64,000 bases of DNA from Bin87 sp965203195 (GCA_965203195.1 OZ241860.1:248001-312000), one strand, 5' to 3'; shown: positions 32,398 through 40,841, numbered from the stretch's first letter. The notes: generated from the letters alone by a model not told the origin. A program made the numbers and translations.

Positions 32398-32613
32398 ATG
32401 AACAGGCGCAACGAAGTGCCGTGGTTTATGGATCTGACCAGGCACCGGGGCAAACTGGGCATCAGCCTGGGGTTGAGCGTCCCCGCCGCAGTGCTGATGC
32501 TGTTGGTTTATGGCACGGATGCCTGGGACCTGATATTCGCCATCGGAACTGTCGCCGTCGCCGTCGGCGTCATTTATCTCATCGCCAAAATGGGACGGAG
32601 CATTGACCGATGA
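32398..32613 (+). CDS. small membrane protein
   Basis: 71 residues with two hydrophobic helices (about 20-38 and 44-63) and a basic end. It is not recognised. It has a strong AAGGAGGA site seven bases before ATG 32398, and its stop overlaps the start of the next membrane protein (ATGA). The two probably work together in the membrane. Nothing in the sequence shows a transport or signalling motif. Confidence 0.65.
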   Translation: MNRRNEVPWFMDLTRHRGKLGISLGLSVPAAVLMLLVYGTDAWDLIFAIGTVAVAVGVIYLIAKMGRSIDR

Positions 32614-32993
32614 GCGGCAACTCGGAAAAATCCGGCATTGATCCAGGCAATAAGCACCCGGACTGGGTTATAGTCGGCATCAGCATTGTGACGATAGCGA
32701 CCATTGTGGCCTCGGCGACCGCCGCGCTAGCCGTCGGCATTGTATGGGAGAGGACAAGCGAGGACTTGCCACTGATTTGGGTGGCGGTCAGCCCGGCGGT
32801 GGCCAGTCTTATCGCATACTACGGGGTTGTGGTGGCGGGTTTGTCGCCGCTGTTCAAGAGGTCTCAGGCAGATCGGGAACGGGAGGCCAGACACTCGGCC
32901 AAAGTGCTTCTCCTCCAGATTTACGCGGCTCTTGTGTTTGCGCTGGTTGCGATTGTCGGTCCACTGCTCGCCTCAGCAGGGCAAGGCAACTAG
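32610..32993 (+). CDS. small membrane protein, coupled to preceding gene
   Basis: 127 residues with three predicted membrane helices (about 19-45, 54-78 and 100-122) and a charged loop FKRSQADREREARHSAK between the second and third. It is not recognised. The ATG overlaps the stop of the 71-residue protein gene by four bases, indicating translational coupling. With the kinase-like and phosphatase genes just upstream, a membrane-signalling unit is possible, but the intergenic gap of about 100 bases makes co-transcription uncertain. Confidence 0.65.
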   Translation: MSGNSEKSGIDPGNKHPDWVIVGISIVTIATIVASATAALAVGIVWERTSEDLPLIWVAVSPAVASLIAYYGVVVAGLSPLFKRSQADREREARHSAKVLLLQIYAALVFALVAIVGPLLASAGQGN

Positions 32994-33075
32994 GCTAACG
33001 GAGAACAGTCGCAGTGTCCCGCCTACAACCGACCGGCGACGGACTATGCTCGTTGATGCCCGGCCGGTCGGCGTT

Positions 33076-33102
33076 TTGTCAAAGTTCCCGGTGTGCTAGA
33101 AT
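33076..33102 (+). promoter_or_regulatory. candidate promoter of the inositol lipid cluster
   Basis: TTGTCA at 33076-33081 and an extended -10, TGCTAGAAT (TAGAAT 33097-33102). The spacer is a short 15 bases, but the TGn extension supports it. Confidence 0.45.
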
Positions 33103-33214
33103 AGCGGGCAGGCCAGCGCCGGCAACAATCAATGTATGCGTTTCCCGCCGCCCGCCGCCCGCCCTCTGCCGGAGCGGGTCGGCGCCGGGCCCGGCCACGA
33201 AGGAGTACTCGAAA

Positions 33215-34309
33215 TTGGGCAAGATCAAGATTGCCATTATCGGCGTGGGCAACTGCGCCTCATCCCTGGTGCAAGGCATCCACAAATATGTTGAGGCGCC
33301 GGATGACGAACCCATCCCCGGCGTGATGCATAACCGCATCGGCGAATACCGCATTGAGGACATTGAGGTCGTCGCCGCCTTCGACGTCGACCGCAACAAG
33401 GTGGGCAAAGACCTGTCCCAGGCCGTTTTCACCGAGCCGAACAACACCATCAAGTTCGCCGACGTCCCCCATATGGGCGTGCCCGTGGAGCGGGGGATGA
33501 CTCACGACGGCATCGGCCGCTATCTGGCGAACACGGTGGTCAAATCCCCCCACAGCACGGCGGATATTTCCGGCATCCTGCGGGAGCGCCAGGTGGATGT
33601 GGTCATCAACTACCTGCCGGTGGGCAGCGAGATGGCCACGAAGTGGTATGTGGAGCAGATCCTGGACGCCCGCTGCGCTATGATCAACTGCATCCCCGTG
33701 TTCATCGCCCGCGAGGATTACTGGCGGAACCGCTTTGAGGAACGCGGCGTGCCCGTTATCGGCGACGACATCAAGTCCCAGGTCGGCGCCACCATCGTCC
33801 ACCGGGTGCTGACCCGGCTGATGGAAAACCGGGGCGCCGAGATCGACAATACCTACCAGCTCAACTTCGGCGGCAACACCGATTTTCTCAATATGCTGGA
33901 ACGGGAACGCCTGGTGTCCAAGAAAATCTCCAAGACCGGCTCCGTGACCAGCCAGATGGCCGAGGAACCCGACGCCGACGCCATCCACATCGGCCCCAGC
34001 GACCACGTGCCGTGGCTGCAAGACCGCAAGTGGTGCTACATCCACATTGACGGCAAGGTGTTTGGCGGCGCGCCCGTCAAGATGGAAGTTAAGCTGGAGG
34101 TGTGGGACAGCCCCAACTCGGCCGGCGTGGTAGTGGACGCCATCCGCTGCGCCAAGCTGGCCCTGGACCACGGGCAGGGGGGCGCCGTGCTGGCGCCGTC
34201 GGCCTACTTTATGAAAAGCCCGCCGGTGCAATTCACCGACGCCGAGGCCCACGATATGGTAGAAGCGTTCATCGCCGACCCGTCGGTGGCCGGCGTCCGG
34301 GTCAAATAA
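33215..34309 (+). CDS. ino1: myo-inositol-1-phosphate synthase
   Basis: 364 residues of the actinobacterial-type inositol-phosphate synthase. It converts glucose 6-phosphate to 1D-myo-inositol 3-phosphate with bound NAD. The N-terminal Rossmann motif is IGVGNCASSL. Conserved blocks DDIKSQVGAT, NFGGNTDFLNM and MEVKLEVWDSPNSAGVV are present. The start is TTG 33215, with AAGGAG nine bases upstream; the longer frame from 33014 is low-quality leader. It is followed by a mannosyltransferase-like gene and a CDP-alcohol phosphatidyltransferase gene, together making an inositol phospholipid pathway. Confidence 0.94.
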   Translation: MGKIKIAIIGVGNCASSLVQGIHKYVEAPDDEPIPGVMHNRIGEYRIEDIEVVAAFDVDRNKVGKDLSQAVFTEPNNTIKFADVPHMGVPVERGMTHDGIGRYLANTVVKSPHSTADISGILRERQVDVVINYLPVGSEMATKWYVEQILDARCAMINCIPVFIAREDYWRNRFEERGVPVIGDDIKSQVGATIVHRVLTRLMENRGAEIDNTYQLNFGGNTDFLNMLERERLVSKKISKTGSVTSQMAEEPDADAIHIGPSDHVPWLQDRKWCYIHIDGKVFGGAPVKMEVKLEVWDSPNSAGVVVDAIRCAKLALDHGQGGAVLAPSAYFMKSPPVQFTDAEAHDMVEAFIADPSVAGVRVK

Positions 34310-34362
34310 AACGGGCCGGCGCGCGCTCCGTGCTCCACGCCCCTCCGCACCGGGCCTCGCCT

Positions 34363-35523
34363 ATGAAAATCGCCATGGTATCGCCCTACGATTTCGCCTG
34401 GCCGGGCGGGGTCAACGCCCATGTGACGCAGCTGTCCGCCGAACTGCGGGAACGGGGGCATTGCGTGCGGGTGATTGCGCCCCATTCGGCGGCCCGCGCG
34501 GCGCCGCCAACCGGGGTTGACGACAGCAACCAATTCATTCCTATGGGGCGCACCGTTCCCCTTTCGGCCGGCGGCTCTACGGCGCGGGTCAGCCTGGCCT
34601 GGTGGCTCTATCCCCGCATACGCGGGCTGATGGCGCGGGAAAGCTTCGACATCGTCCACCTGCACGAGCCCCTGGCGCCGCTGCTGCCGTTGCTGGTGCT
34701 GCATCATTCCAACTCCGTCAACATCGGCACCTTTCACGCCTACTCCGACCGGCAGCGGCTGTACCGCTGGGCGCGGACGGCACTGCGACGGTGGCAGCGC
34801 CGGCTGCACGGACGGATTGCGGTATCGCCGGCGGCGCAGTCATTCGTGGCCCCGCACTTTCCGCAGCGCTCCTACCGGGTCATACCCAACGGCATTGACT
34901 ACCGGCGTTTCGCCGCCGCCCGCCCGCTTTCAGGGCTGCGCGACGGGAAAACCAACATCCTGTTCGTGGGACGCAAGGATGAACGCAAGGGGCTGCGCTA
35001 CCTGCTGGCCGCCTTCGCCCGGCTGCGGGCGCAGCGCAACGACCTGCGCCTGGTAATCGTAGGGCCGGGCGCCCCGGACAAGGACAGCGCGCGGATTCTG
35101 GACGACCTCGGGGGAGCGGACGGCGGCGCCGTTGCGGTGGTCGGCGAAGTTCCCGGCGGCGAGTTGCCCCGTTATTACGCCAGCGCCGATGTGTTCTGTA
35201 GCCCGGCTACCGGCGGCGAAAGTTTCGGCATCGTTCTGCTGGAAGCGATGGCCGCCGGCGCGCCCGTGGTGGCATCGGATATTGACGGCTACCGGGACAT
35301 TATCCGCCACGACGACAACGGACTGCTGGCGCCGCCGCGGGACCCGGACGCCATCGCCGCCGCCATCGCCCGCGTCGCCGACCGCCCCGGACTGGCCGGC
35401 CGGCTGTCCGCCGCCGGACGCCGCGCCGCCCTGGACTATCGCTGGCAGCGGGTGGCATCGGATGTCGAAAGCTACTACCAGGACTGCATTCAGGAGGCCA
35501 AAGCCGTTGGCAATGCCCGGTAG
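34363..35523 (+). CDS. GT4 glycosyltransferase, PimA-like phosphatidylinositol mannosyltransferase
   Basis: 386 residues with the two-domain GT-B fold. N-terminal MKIAMVSPYDFAWPGGVNAHV matches the PimA-type donor/acceptor cleft, and the C-terminal domain has the GGESFGIVLLEAMAAGAPVVASD E-x7-E motif and INILFVGRKDERKG-like sugar-nucleotide region. PimA transfers mannose from GDP-mannose to phosphatidyl-myo-inositol at the inner membrane face. The adjacent inositol synthase and phosphatidyltransferase genes support this role. It overlaps the next gene by 11 bases. The GDP-mannose specificity is inferred from context, so another inositol-lipid glycosyltransferase is possible. Confidence 0.82.
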   Translation: MKIAMVSPYDFAWPGGVNAHVTQLSAELRERGHCVRVIAPHSAARAAPPTGVDDSNQFIPMGRTVPLSAGGSTARVSLAWWLYPRIRGLMARESFDIVHLHEPLAPLLPLLVLHHSNSVNIGTFHAYSDRQRLYRWARTALRRWQRRLHGRIAVSPAAQSFVAPHFPQRSYRVIPNGIDYRRFAAARPLSGLRDGKTNILFVGRKDERKGLRYLLAAFARLRAQRNDLRLVIVGPGAPDKDSARILDDLGGADGGAVAVVGEVPGGELPRYYASADVFCSPATGGESFGIVLLEAMAAGAPVVASDIDGYRDIIRHDDNGLLAPPRDPDAIAAAIARVADRPGLAGRLSAAGRRAALDYRWQRVASDVESYYQDCIQEAKAVGNAR

Positions 35524-36142
35524 AGAGCAGCTGCGCGCCGCCGTGCTGCGCTATGTCGAAATACCCGGCGCCCGGGGGATGAACGCCATCGGCCTGACGC
35601 CCAACGCCATCACCCTGCTGGGCTTTGCGGTGTGCGTGGCCGGGGCGGCGCTGACGGCGCTGGGCTGGCCGCTGTACGGGGGCATCGTCTTTCTGGCCGG
35701 TGGCATCCTGGACCTGTTTGACGGCGCCCTGGCGCGGCTGACCGGACGGGCGTCGCCTTTCGGGGCGCTGCTGGACTCGGTGTTCGACCGGCTGGGCGAG
35801 GCGGCCCTGTTCGTCGGGCTGGGGGTGTATTACCTGCTGGACGACGGGCTGCCGCCGGCGCAGCTGCTGGCCAGTATGCTGGCGGTGCTCCTCGGCCTGG
35901 TCTTTTCCCAGGGCGTTTCGTATCTGCGGGCGCGCGGCGAAGGACTCGGCGCGTTCACCCGCGCCGGCATAATGACCCGCACCGAGCGGGTAGCCATCCT
36001 GGGCGCGGGCCTGATTGCCGAGGGCCTGTCCCCGGTTCCCGTAATGGTCTGGGTATTGTGGCTGATTGCCGGCGTATCCTGCTTCACCCTGTTCCAGCGG
36101 ATGTTCACCATCCGCGGAATACTGGAGCAGCAAGGAGACTGA
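35513..36142 (+). CDS. CDP-alcohol phosphatidyltransferase (phosphatidylinositol-phosphate synthase candidate)
   Basis: 209 residues with about six membrane helices. The complete CDP-alcohol phosphotransferase motif D-x2-D-G-x2-A-R-x8-G-x3-D-x3-D is at residues 67-92 (D67, D70, G71, A74, R75, G84, D88, D92). Given the inositol synthase two genes upstream, the likely reaction is CDP-diacylglycerol plus inositol phosphate giving phosphatidylinositol phosphate. Phosphatidylglycerophosphate synthase is the main alternative. ATG 35513 overlaps the glycosyltransferase gene, and its TGA overlaps the Uma2 start (TGATG). A copy of its last 33 codons lies at 37692-37790. Confidence 0.88.
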   Translation: MPGREQLRAAVLRYVEIPGARGMNAIGLTPNAITLLGFAVCVAGAALTALGWPLYGGIVFLAGGILDLFDGALARLTGRASPFGALLDSVFDRLGEAALFVGLGVYYLLDDGLPPAQLLASMLAVLLGLVFSQGVSYLRARGEGLGAFTRAGIMTRTERVAILGAGLIAEGLSPVPVMVWVLWLIAGVSCFTLFQRMFTIRGILEQQGD

Positions 36143-36852
36143 TGCCAATGGTTGCCAAACCGATTGCCCCAGCGCCCGCCGCGCCGCCGCCGGAAAGGAG
36201 CTGGGTTGACGGCGACCCAACACCATCCCCCATGCGCCTGGACTTCCGCCCGGCGCTCAAACTGCTCGCCAAACTGGGCTACGCCGAGCGGGATGTGGAC
36301 GGGTGGCTGCTCGAATTCAACCAGGCCAACCGCGACCTGGTGGGCAAGCTGGAACTGAACACTGAAGGAATGTTGTTGGTATCACCGATGCAAAGTAAAG
36401 CTGGCGCCGGAGACGAAGCGGAAACCCTGACTGACCTGAACAACTGGTCCAGGGATTATGGCGGGAGAGCCTATGGTTCCCGGTTGGGAGTGCGCTTGCC
36501 CAGCGGCCAGCGTTATGCCCCGGATGCGGCCTGGCTGACACCGGAGCAGGAACGGGATGCCAACCGGATTTTGCAGGACAGCGACGACTGGCTGCTGCCC
36601 TTCTGCCCGGCCTTCGTAGTGGAAATCCTGTCCCGCAACGACAGCGTGGCGGCGGCCCAGCGCAAAATGGCCGAATACATCGCCAACGGCGCCCTACTGG
36701 GCTGGCTGATTGACCGTTACCGCCGCCGGGTGCATATTTACCGCCCCGGCGTCCCCCCTGAAGTGCTGGACGACCCGGAAACGGTAAGCGGCGACCCGGA
36801 ACTGCCGGGCTTCCGCTTTGAGGTGCGCCGCCGCATCTTTGATTTGCGCTAA
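36142..36852 (+). CDS. Uma2-family putative nuclease (copy 1)
   Basis: 236 residues of the Uma2/DUF820 family, which has a PD-(D/E)XK-like fold and no settled biological role. Key positions are APDAAW, FVVEILSRNDSVAAAQRKMAEYIANGA and LGWLIDRYRRRVHIYRPG. The start overlaps the phosphatidyltransferase stop and has AAGGAG upstream. A paralogue of very similar sequence follows after about 33 bases. The N-terminal region is Pro-rich (KPIAPAPAAPPPERSW). Confidence 0.88.
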   Translation: MPMVAKPIAPAPAAPPPERSWVDGDPTPSPMRLDFRPALKLLAKLGYAERDVDGWLLEFNQANRDLVGKLELNTEGMLLVSPMQSKAGAGDEAETLTDLNNWSRDYGGRAYGSRLGVRLPSGQRYAPDAAWLTPEQERDANRILQDSDDWLLPFCPAFVVEILSRNDSVAAAQRKMAEYIANGALLGWLIDRYRRRVHIYRPGVPPEVLDDPETVSGDPELPGFRFEVRRRIFDLR

Positions 36853-36885
36853 CCGGCGCTGCCGCCGGAAATGAGGCCGGTTCCA

Positions 36886-37593
36886 ATGGTTGCCAAACCG
36901 ATTGCCCCGGCGCGCCCCGGCGCGCCCGCGCCGCCGCCGGAAAGGAGCTGGGTTGACGGCGACCCGACGCCGTCTCCCCTGCGTCTGGACTTTCGCCCGG
37001 CGCTCAAACTGCTCGCCAAACTGGGCTACGCCGAGCGGGATGTGGACGGGTGGCTGCTCGAATTCAACCAGGCCAACCGCGACCTGGTAGGCAAGCTGGA
37101 ACTGGACGCCGCCGGCGGGTTGCTGGTATCGCCTATGTTGAAAGTAGAAGGCTCGCGCGACGAAGTGGAAACCTTGACTGACCTGAACATTTGGACCCGT
37201 GAGTATGGCGGCAAAGCCCACGGCTCCCGGCTGGGCATCCGTCTGCCCGGCGGACAGCGGTATGCCCCCGACGCGTCCTGGATTTCGCCGGAACAGCAGG
37301 CTAACCGTCTGCCGCCCCTGGAGGAAGACTGGCTGCTGCCCTTCTGCCCGGCCTTCGTAGTGGAAATCCTCTCCCGCAACGACAGCGTAGCGGCGGCCCA
37401 GCGCAAAATGGCCGAGTATATCGCCAACGGCGCCCTGCTGGGCTGGCTGATTGACCGTTACCGCCGCCGGGTGCATATCTACCGCCCCGGAGCGCGCCCG
37501 GAAGTATTGGACGACCCGGAAACGGTGAGCGGCGATCCCGAACTGCCGGGCTTCGTGTTTGCGGTTCGCCGGCGCATTTTTGATGCAAACTAG
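36886..37593 (+). CDS. Uma2-family putative nuclease (copy 2)
   Basis: 235 residues from ATG 36886, or five more from ATG 36871; the later start aligns with the second Met of copy 1 and has GAGG nine bases upstream. It is nearly identical to copy 1 in the first 75 residues and in the last 80 (DDWLLPFC to EDWLLPFC onward). The middle differs (LKVEGSRDEVETLTDLNIWTREYGGKAHG). The pattern indicates a recent tandem duplication, with divergence concentrated in the middle. Role unknown; the same PD and E positions as copy 1 are kept. Confidence 0.88.
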   Translation: MVAKPIAPARPGAPAPPPERSWVDGDPTPSPLRLDFRPALKLLAKLGYAERDVDGWLLEFNQANRDLVGKLELDAAGGLLVSPMLKVEGSRDEVETLTDLNIWTREYGGKAHGSRLGIRLPGGQRYAPDASWISPEQQANRLPPLEEDWLLPFCPAFVVEILSRNDSVAAAQRKMAEYIANGALLGWLIDRYRRRVHIYRPGARPEVLDDPETVSGDPELPGFVFAVRRRIFDAN

Positions 37594-37663
37594 CCGGCGT
37601 CGGCCTGGCGGTTTTGAACCGCCGCACCACGGCAAAGGCGCGCCGCAACCGGGGCCGGCGGCG

Positions 37664-37690
37664 TGGTAATATGGCGGGCAGGTCAATATA
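37664..37690. repeat. 27-bp repeat, copy A
   Basis: GTGGTAATATGGCGGGCAGG plus TCAATAT. The same sequence, with one change (T for C), recurs at 38626-38652 just before the hydrolase gene. It includes TAATAT, which could be a -10 box, so both copies may be promoter fragments moved by duplication. Confidence 0.7.
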
Positions 37691-37691
37691 G

Positions 37692-37790
37692 GTATGGATC
37701 TTGTGGGCGATTGCCGGCGTATCCTGCTTCACCCTGTTCCAGCGGCTTTTTGCGCTACGGAAGCTACTGGAAAGGGATCCGGATCAGTAG
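37692..37790 (+). pseudogene. duplicated 3' fragment of the CDP-alcohol phosphatidyltransferase gene
   Basis: 33 codons read VWILWAIAGVSCFTLFQRLF..., against VWVLWLIAGVSCFTLFQRMF at the end of the gene ending at 36142. The segment includes its own stop but no start. It sits after the two Uma2 copies, which shows that a block carrying the phosphatidyltransferase end was copied along with Uma2 sequence and later lost most of its content. Confidence 0.85.
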
Positions 37791-37804
37791 TCGTCCGGGC
37801 AGCG

Positions 37805-38548
37805 CTACCCGTTCCGCAGCCGGTTGATTTCATCCTGCAATTGCCGTAGCCCGGCTTCGGCAGCCAGACGCGCCGACCGCTCCAAATCCCGTTCCGCTTC
37901 CGCGGCGGCGCGGTCGTCCTCGGCGTCATCGTAGGTGCGTAGATAGCGTCCCGCTGCCGGGTCATACCAGCGCAGTTAGCCGTGTTCCCAGCACAAATCC
38001 AGGTTAAGCGCATCGCTGTGGCCCCAGTGCCGGTCGGCGTCCACCCGGTGAATGACGATGGGGTAATACACGCCGCCCACCAGCCGGTAGCCGGCCAAAT
38101 GCGCCCGGTAAAAACGCCCCCCTTCCGGGTCGAACAGCCAGTACTCCGGTACGCCGAAGTTGGCGTAGTCCAACAGCTTCTGTGTTTCGTCGGTATGCGC
38201 GGCGCTTTCCGAAGCAATTTCCAGCGCGAAGTCGGGCGGCTTGCCGTGTTCCGCAATGGAATAACCCCGCTGTCGGATGATAGACGCGCGGTCAACATCA
38301 AAAGCGATGAGCAGGTCGGGAACGCGCAGCCCGGCGCGCCGGCGGGTCAGACGCCAGCCTACGGGGGATTCGCTGATGACGACGGTGGTGCGCTCGGCGC
38401 CCAGATGCCGGCGCAAGGCGGGCTGGTAGGCCGGTTCGTCCAGGATGATAGAGTTGTTCAAATCGTTCCTGGGCAGAAAATCCGGGAAATGGGCAACCGC
38501 CGGCGCGGGAACGGCGACCGCCGGCGGCGCAATCGGTCGGATCGTCAT
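37805..38548 (-). pseudogene. Uma2-family gene (copy 3) interrupted by an in-frame TAA
   Basis: The reading frame starts at ATG 38548 and stops at TAA 37978-37976 after 190 residues. Beyond the stop, the same frame stays open for another 56 codons to TAG at 37807-37805. That stretch encodes a typical Uma2 tail: LRWYDPAAGRYLRTYDDAED, then a coiled-coil of Ala/Glu/Arg. A CAA to TAA change would explain it. The N-terminal 190 residues keep the family core (VPDLLIAFDV, PPDFALEIASES, KLLDYANFGVPEYWLFDP) and could still fold. It belongs to a different Uma2 subfamily from copies 1 and 2. Confidence 0.75.
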
Positions 38549-38625
38549 AGCATTCCTCATCAGGTTTCGGATCGGGCATCCCCATGCATTATACCCTACG
38601 GAACTATCCCCGGCGCGGCGATATG

Positions 38626-38652
38626 GTGGTAATATGGCGGGCAGGTTAATAT
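38626..38652. repeat. 27-bp repeat, copy B
   Basis: Second copy of the sequence at 37664-37690. It lies directly upstream of the hydrolase ribosome binding site (AAAGGAGG), where TAATAT could act as a -10 box. Confidence 0.7.
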
Positions 38653-38670
38653 CAAAGGAGGCTACCTACT

Positions 38671-39573
38671 ATGGCGTCGCATTCCCTGGGGCTTTCGCTG
38701 CATGACGCAGCCCGGCAGATGGGGGTTCCCTTTACGCTGGCGAATGAACCCGTGGACCGGTTCCTGGCCGTCGGCGGGATGAACTTCCACTACCTGGAGT
38801 GGGGCGAAGCCGGCCGGCCAACCATTCTGATGCTGCACGGCGTCAGCCAGCAGGCGCACAGCTGGGACTTTATCAGCCTGCCCCTGTCGGAAAGCTACCG
38901 CGTGCTGGCCTTTGACCAGCGGGGACACGGCGACAGCGACTGGGCGCCCGACGGCGATTATTCCACCGACGCCTATGTGGCCGACGTAGATGGCATCGTT
39001 GCCGCCCTGGGCCTGCGGGATTTTCACCTGATGGGACACTCAATGGGCGGGCGCAACAGCCTGGCGTGGGCCTCCGGCCGGCCGGGGATGCTGCGGTCGC
39101 TGACCATCGTGGACACTGGCCCGGAAACGCAGCGGCGGGGGCAGAACCGCATCCAGCAATTCCGCGAACTGCCCGACGAGCTGGACACCTTTGACGAATT
39201 CGCCCGGCGGGTGATGGAATACACCGGCCGCAGCCGCGAGCAGACCCTGGGCGCGCTGAAGTACAGCATCCGCCAGCGGGCCGACGGCAAGTGGACCTGG
39301 AAGTACGACAAGGCCATGCGCGTTCCCGGCTTCCGCGCCCCGGCCTGGACGCCGGAGCAGCTGTGGGCCGGCTGGCGCCGAATTGACTGCCCCACGCTGG
39401 TAGCCCGCGGGGAACGCAGCGACATCTTTGCCGACGAAACGATGACGCGAATGGCGGCGGAGCATCACGACTGCACTACGATCACCATCGCCAACGCCGG
39501 CCATCTGGTGCAGGGAGACAACCCGCCGGACTTTCTGGCGGCCGTAAATAGCCTGCTGTCCCGGTTCGCCTGA
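38671..39573 (+). CDS. alpha/beta-hydrolase
   Basis: 300 residues. The oxyanion HG (MLHGVSQQAHSW), nucleophile elbow GHSMGG with S124, the acid in LVARGERSDIF and the His in ANAGHLVQGDNP form a complete triad. The cap region (about 150-230) is helical. It resembles esterases and C-C hydrolases; the substrate is unknown. A very strong AAAGGAGG precedes ATG 38671. The gene appears monocistronic. Confidence 0.9.
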   Translation: MASHSLGLSLHDAARQMGVPFTLANEPVDRFLAVGGMNFHYLEWGEAGRPTILMLHGVSQQAHSWDFISLPLSESYRVLAFDQRGHGDSDWAPDGDYSTDAYVADVDGIVAALGLRDFHLMGHSMGGRNSLAWASGRPGMLRSLTIVDTGPETQRRGQNRIQQFRELPDELDTFDEFARRVMEYTGRSREQTLGALKYSIRQRADGKWTWKYDKAMRVPGFRAPAWTPEQLWAGWRRIDCPTLVARGERSDIFADETMTRMAAEHHDCTTITIANAGHLVQGDNPPDFLAAVNSLLSRFA

Positions 39574-39666
39574 GCAATGGCCGGGGGGCTTGCGTCGCCT
39601 GGGTCGTCGGACGACAGGCGAGGCCAGGGAGCAACGCGCGCTTAAAATACCCGGAACGTCATTCCC

Positions 39667-39696
39667 TTGACCCCATCGCCCGGATTTGCCTATACT
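39667..39696 (+). promoter_or_regulatory. promoter of pheS
   Basis: TTGACC at 39667-39672 and TATACT at 39691-39696 with an 18-base spacer, about 45 bases before the pheS GTG. No tRNA-Phe-type T-box or leader peptide is seen. Confidence 0.65.
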
Positions 39697-39746
39697 TTTG
39701 CGCCGCCCGCTCCGTCCCCAATCCCGAATATCGGCAGTATATTATC

Positions 39747-40811
39747 GTGTCCATACCACCAGCGACTCCGCCGCCGTCCGCCGCCGCGGTTGATAACCTG
39801 ATCCGCCACGCCCTTGCCGAACTGGACGCCGCCGCCGATGCCGCCGCCGCCGAGCAGTGGCGCGTGACCTATCTGGGCCGGCGGGGCCACCTTACCGGGC
39901 TGCTGCGAGGCCTTTCGCAGTTGGCGCCGGAGCAGCGCCGGACGGTCGGAGCGCAGGCCAATCAGGCCAAAAACGCCCTGGAGGAAGCCCACGCCCGCCG
40001 CGTCCGGCAGCTGGCGCAGGCGGAACTGGCGGCGCGGGACGCCCTGGATGTAACCCTGCCGGGGCGCCCGGCAATCACCGGCCGGCTTCATCCCACCACC
40101 CAAATCGTGCGCGAGATCTGCGCCGCTTTTATGGCTATGGGCTTCAGCGTGGTGGAAGGCCCCGAGGTTGAGCTGGATCACTACAACTTTGAGATGCTCA
40201 ACATCCCGGCCGGTCACCCGGCGCGGGATATGTGGAACTCCCTGTGGGTGGACTATGTGAACGAAGCCGGGCAGCAGCCGATGCTGCTGCGGACGCATAC
40301 TTCGCCCATGCAGGCCCGCGTTATGGAAGCCCAGGAACCGCCGGTGCGGGTGATTGTGCCGGGCAAGTGCTACCGCTACGAGGCCACCGACGCCACCCAC
40401 GAATGGCACTTCTACCAGATTGAGGGCTTGGCGGTGGCCGAGGGCATTACCTTCGCCAACCTGAAGGGAACGCTGTATGAATTCGCCCGCCGGGTGTTCG
40501 GGGAAAACCGCCGGATTCGCTTCCGGTGCGACTATTTCCCCTTTGTGGAACCGGGAGTGGATATGTCCATCTCCAATTTCGTCGACCCGGCCACCGGCCG
40601 CCGCCCCATTAACCGGGACGAGGACTGGATTGAAATTATGGGCGCCGGCATGGTGCATCCCCGCGTGCTGGCCGGCGTGGGCTACGACCCTCAGCGCTAC
40701 ACCGGCTTTGCCTTCGGCATGGGGCCGGAGCGCATCGGGATGCTGAAGTACGGCATTGACGACATCCGCCACTTCTACCGCAACGACATGAGGTTCCTCC
40801 GCCAGTTCTGA
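39747..40811 (+). CDS. pheS: phenylalanyl-tRNA synthetase alpha subunit
   Basis: 354 residues. The N-terminal coiled coil (1-95) is followed by the class II catalytic core: motif 2 CYRYEATDATHEWHFYQIEG and motif 3 GFAFGMGPERIGMLKYGIDDIR. It charges tRNA-Phe with phenylalanine as an alpha2-beta2 enzyme with PheT. The start is GTG 39747. pheT is not directly next to it, as is usual: two small genes of toxin-antitoxin type lie between. Confidence 0.96.
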   Translation: MSIPPATPPPSAAAVDNLIRHALAELDAAADAAAAEQWRVTYLGRRGHLTGLLRGLSQLAPEQRRTVGAQANQAKNALEEAHARRVRQLAQAELAARDALDVTLPGRPAITGRLHPTTQIVREICAAFMAMGFSVVEGPEVELDHYNFEMLNIPAGHPARDMWNSLWVDYVNEAGQQPMLLRTHTSPMQARVMEAQEPPVRVIVPGKCYRYEATDATHEWHFYQIEGLAVAEGITFANLKGTLYEFARRVFGENRRIRFRCDYFPFVEPGVDMSISNFVDPATGRRPINRDEDWIEIMGAGMVHPRVLAGVGYDPQRYTGFAFGMGPERIGMLKYGIDDIRHFYRNDMRFLRQF

Positions 40812-40841
40812 CCCGCCGTTTCTGCTATAGCCATTTCTGCT

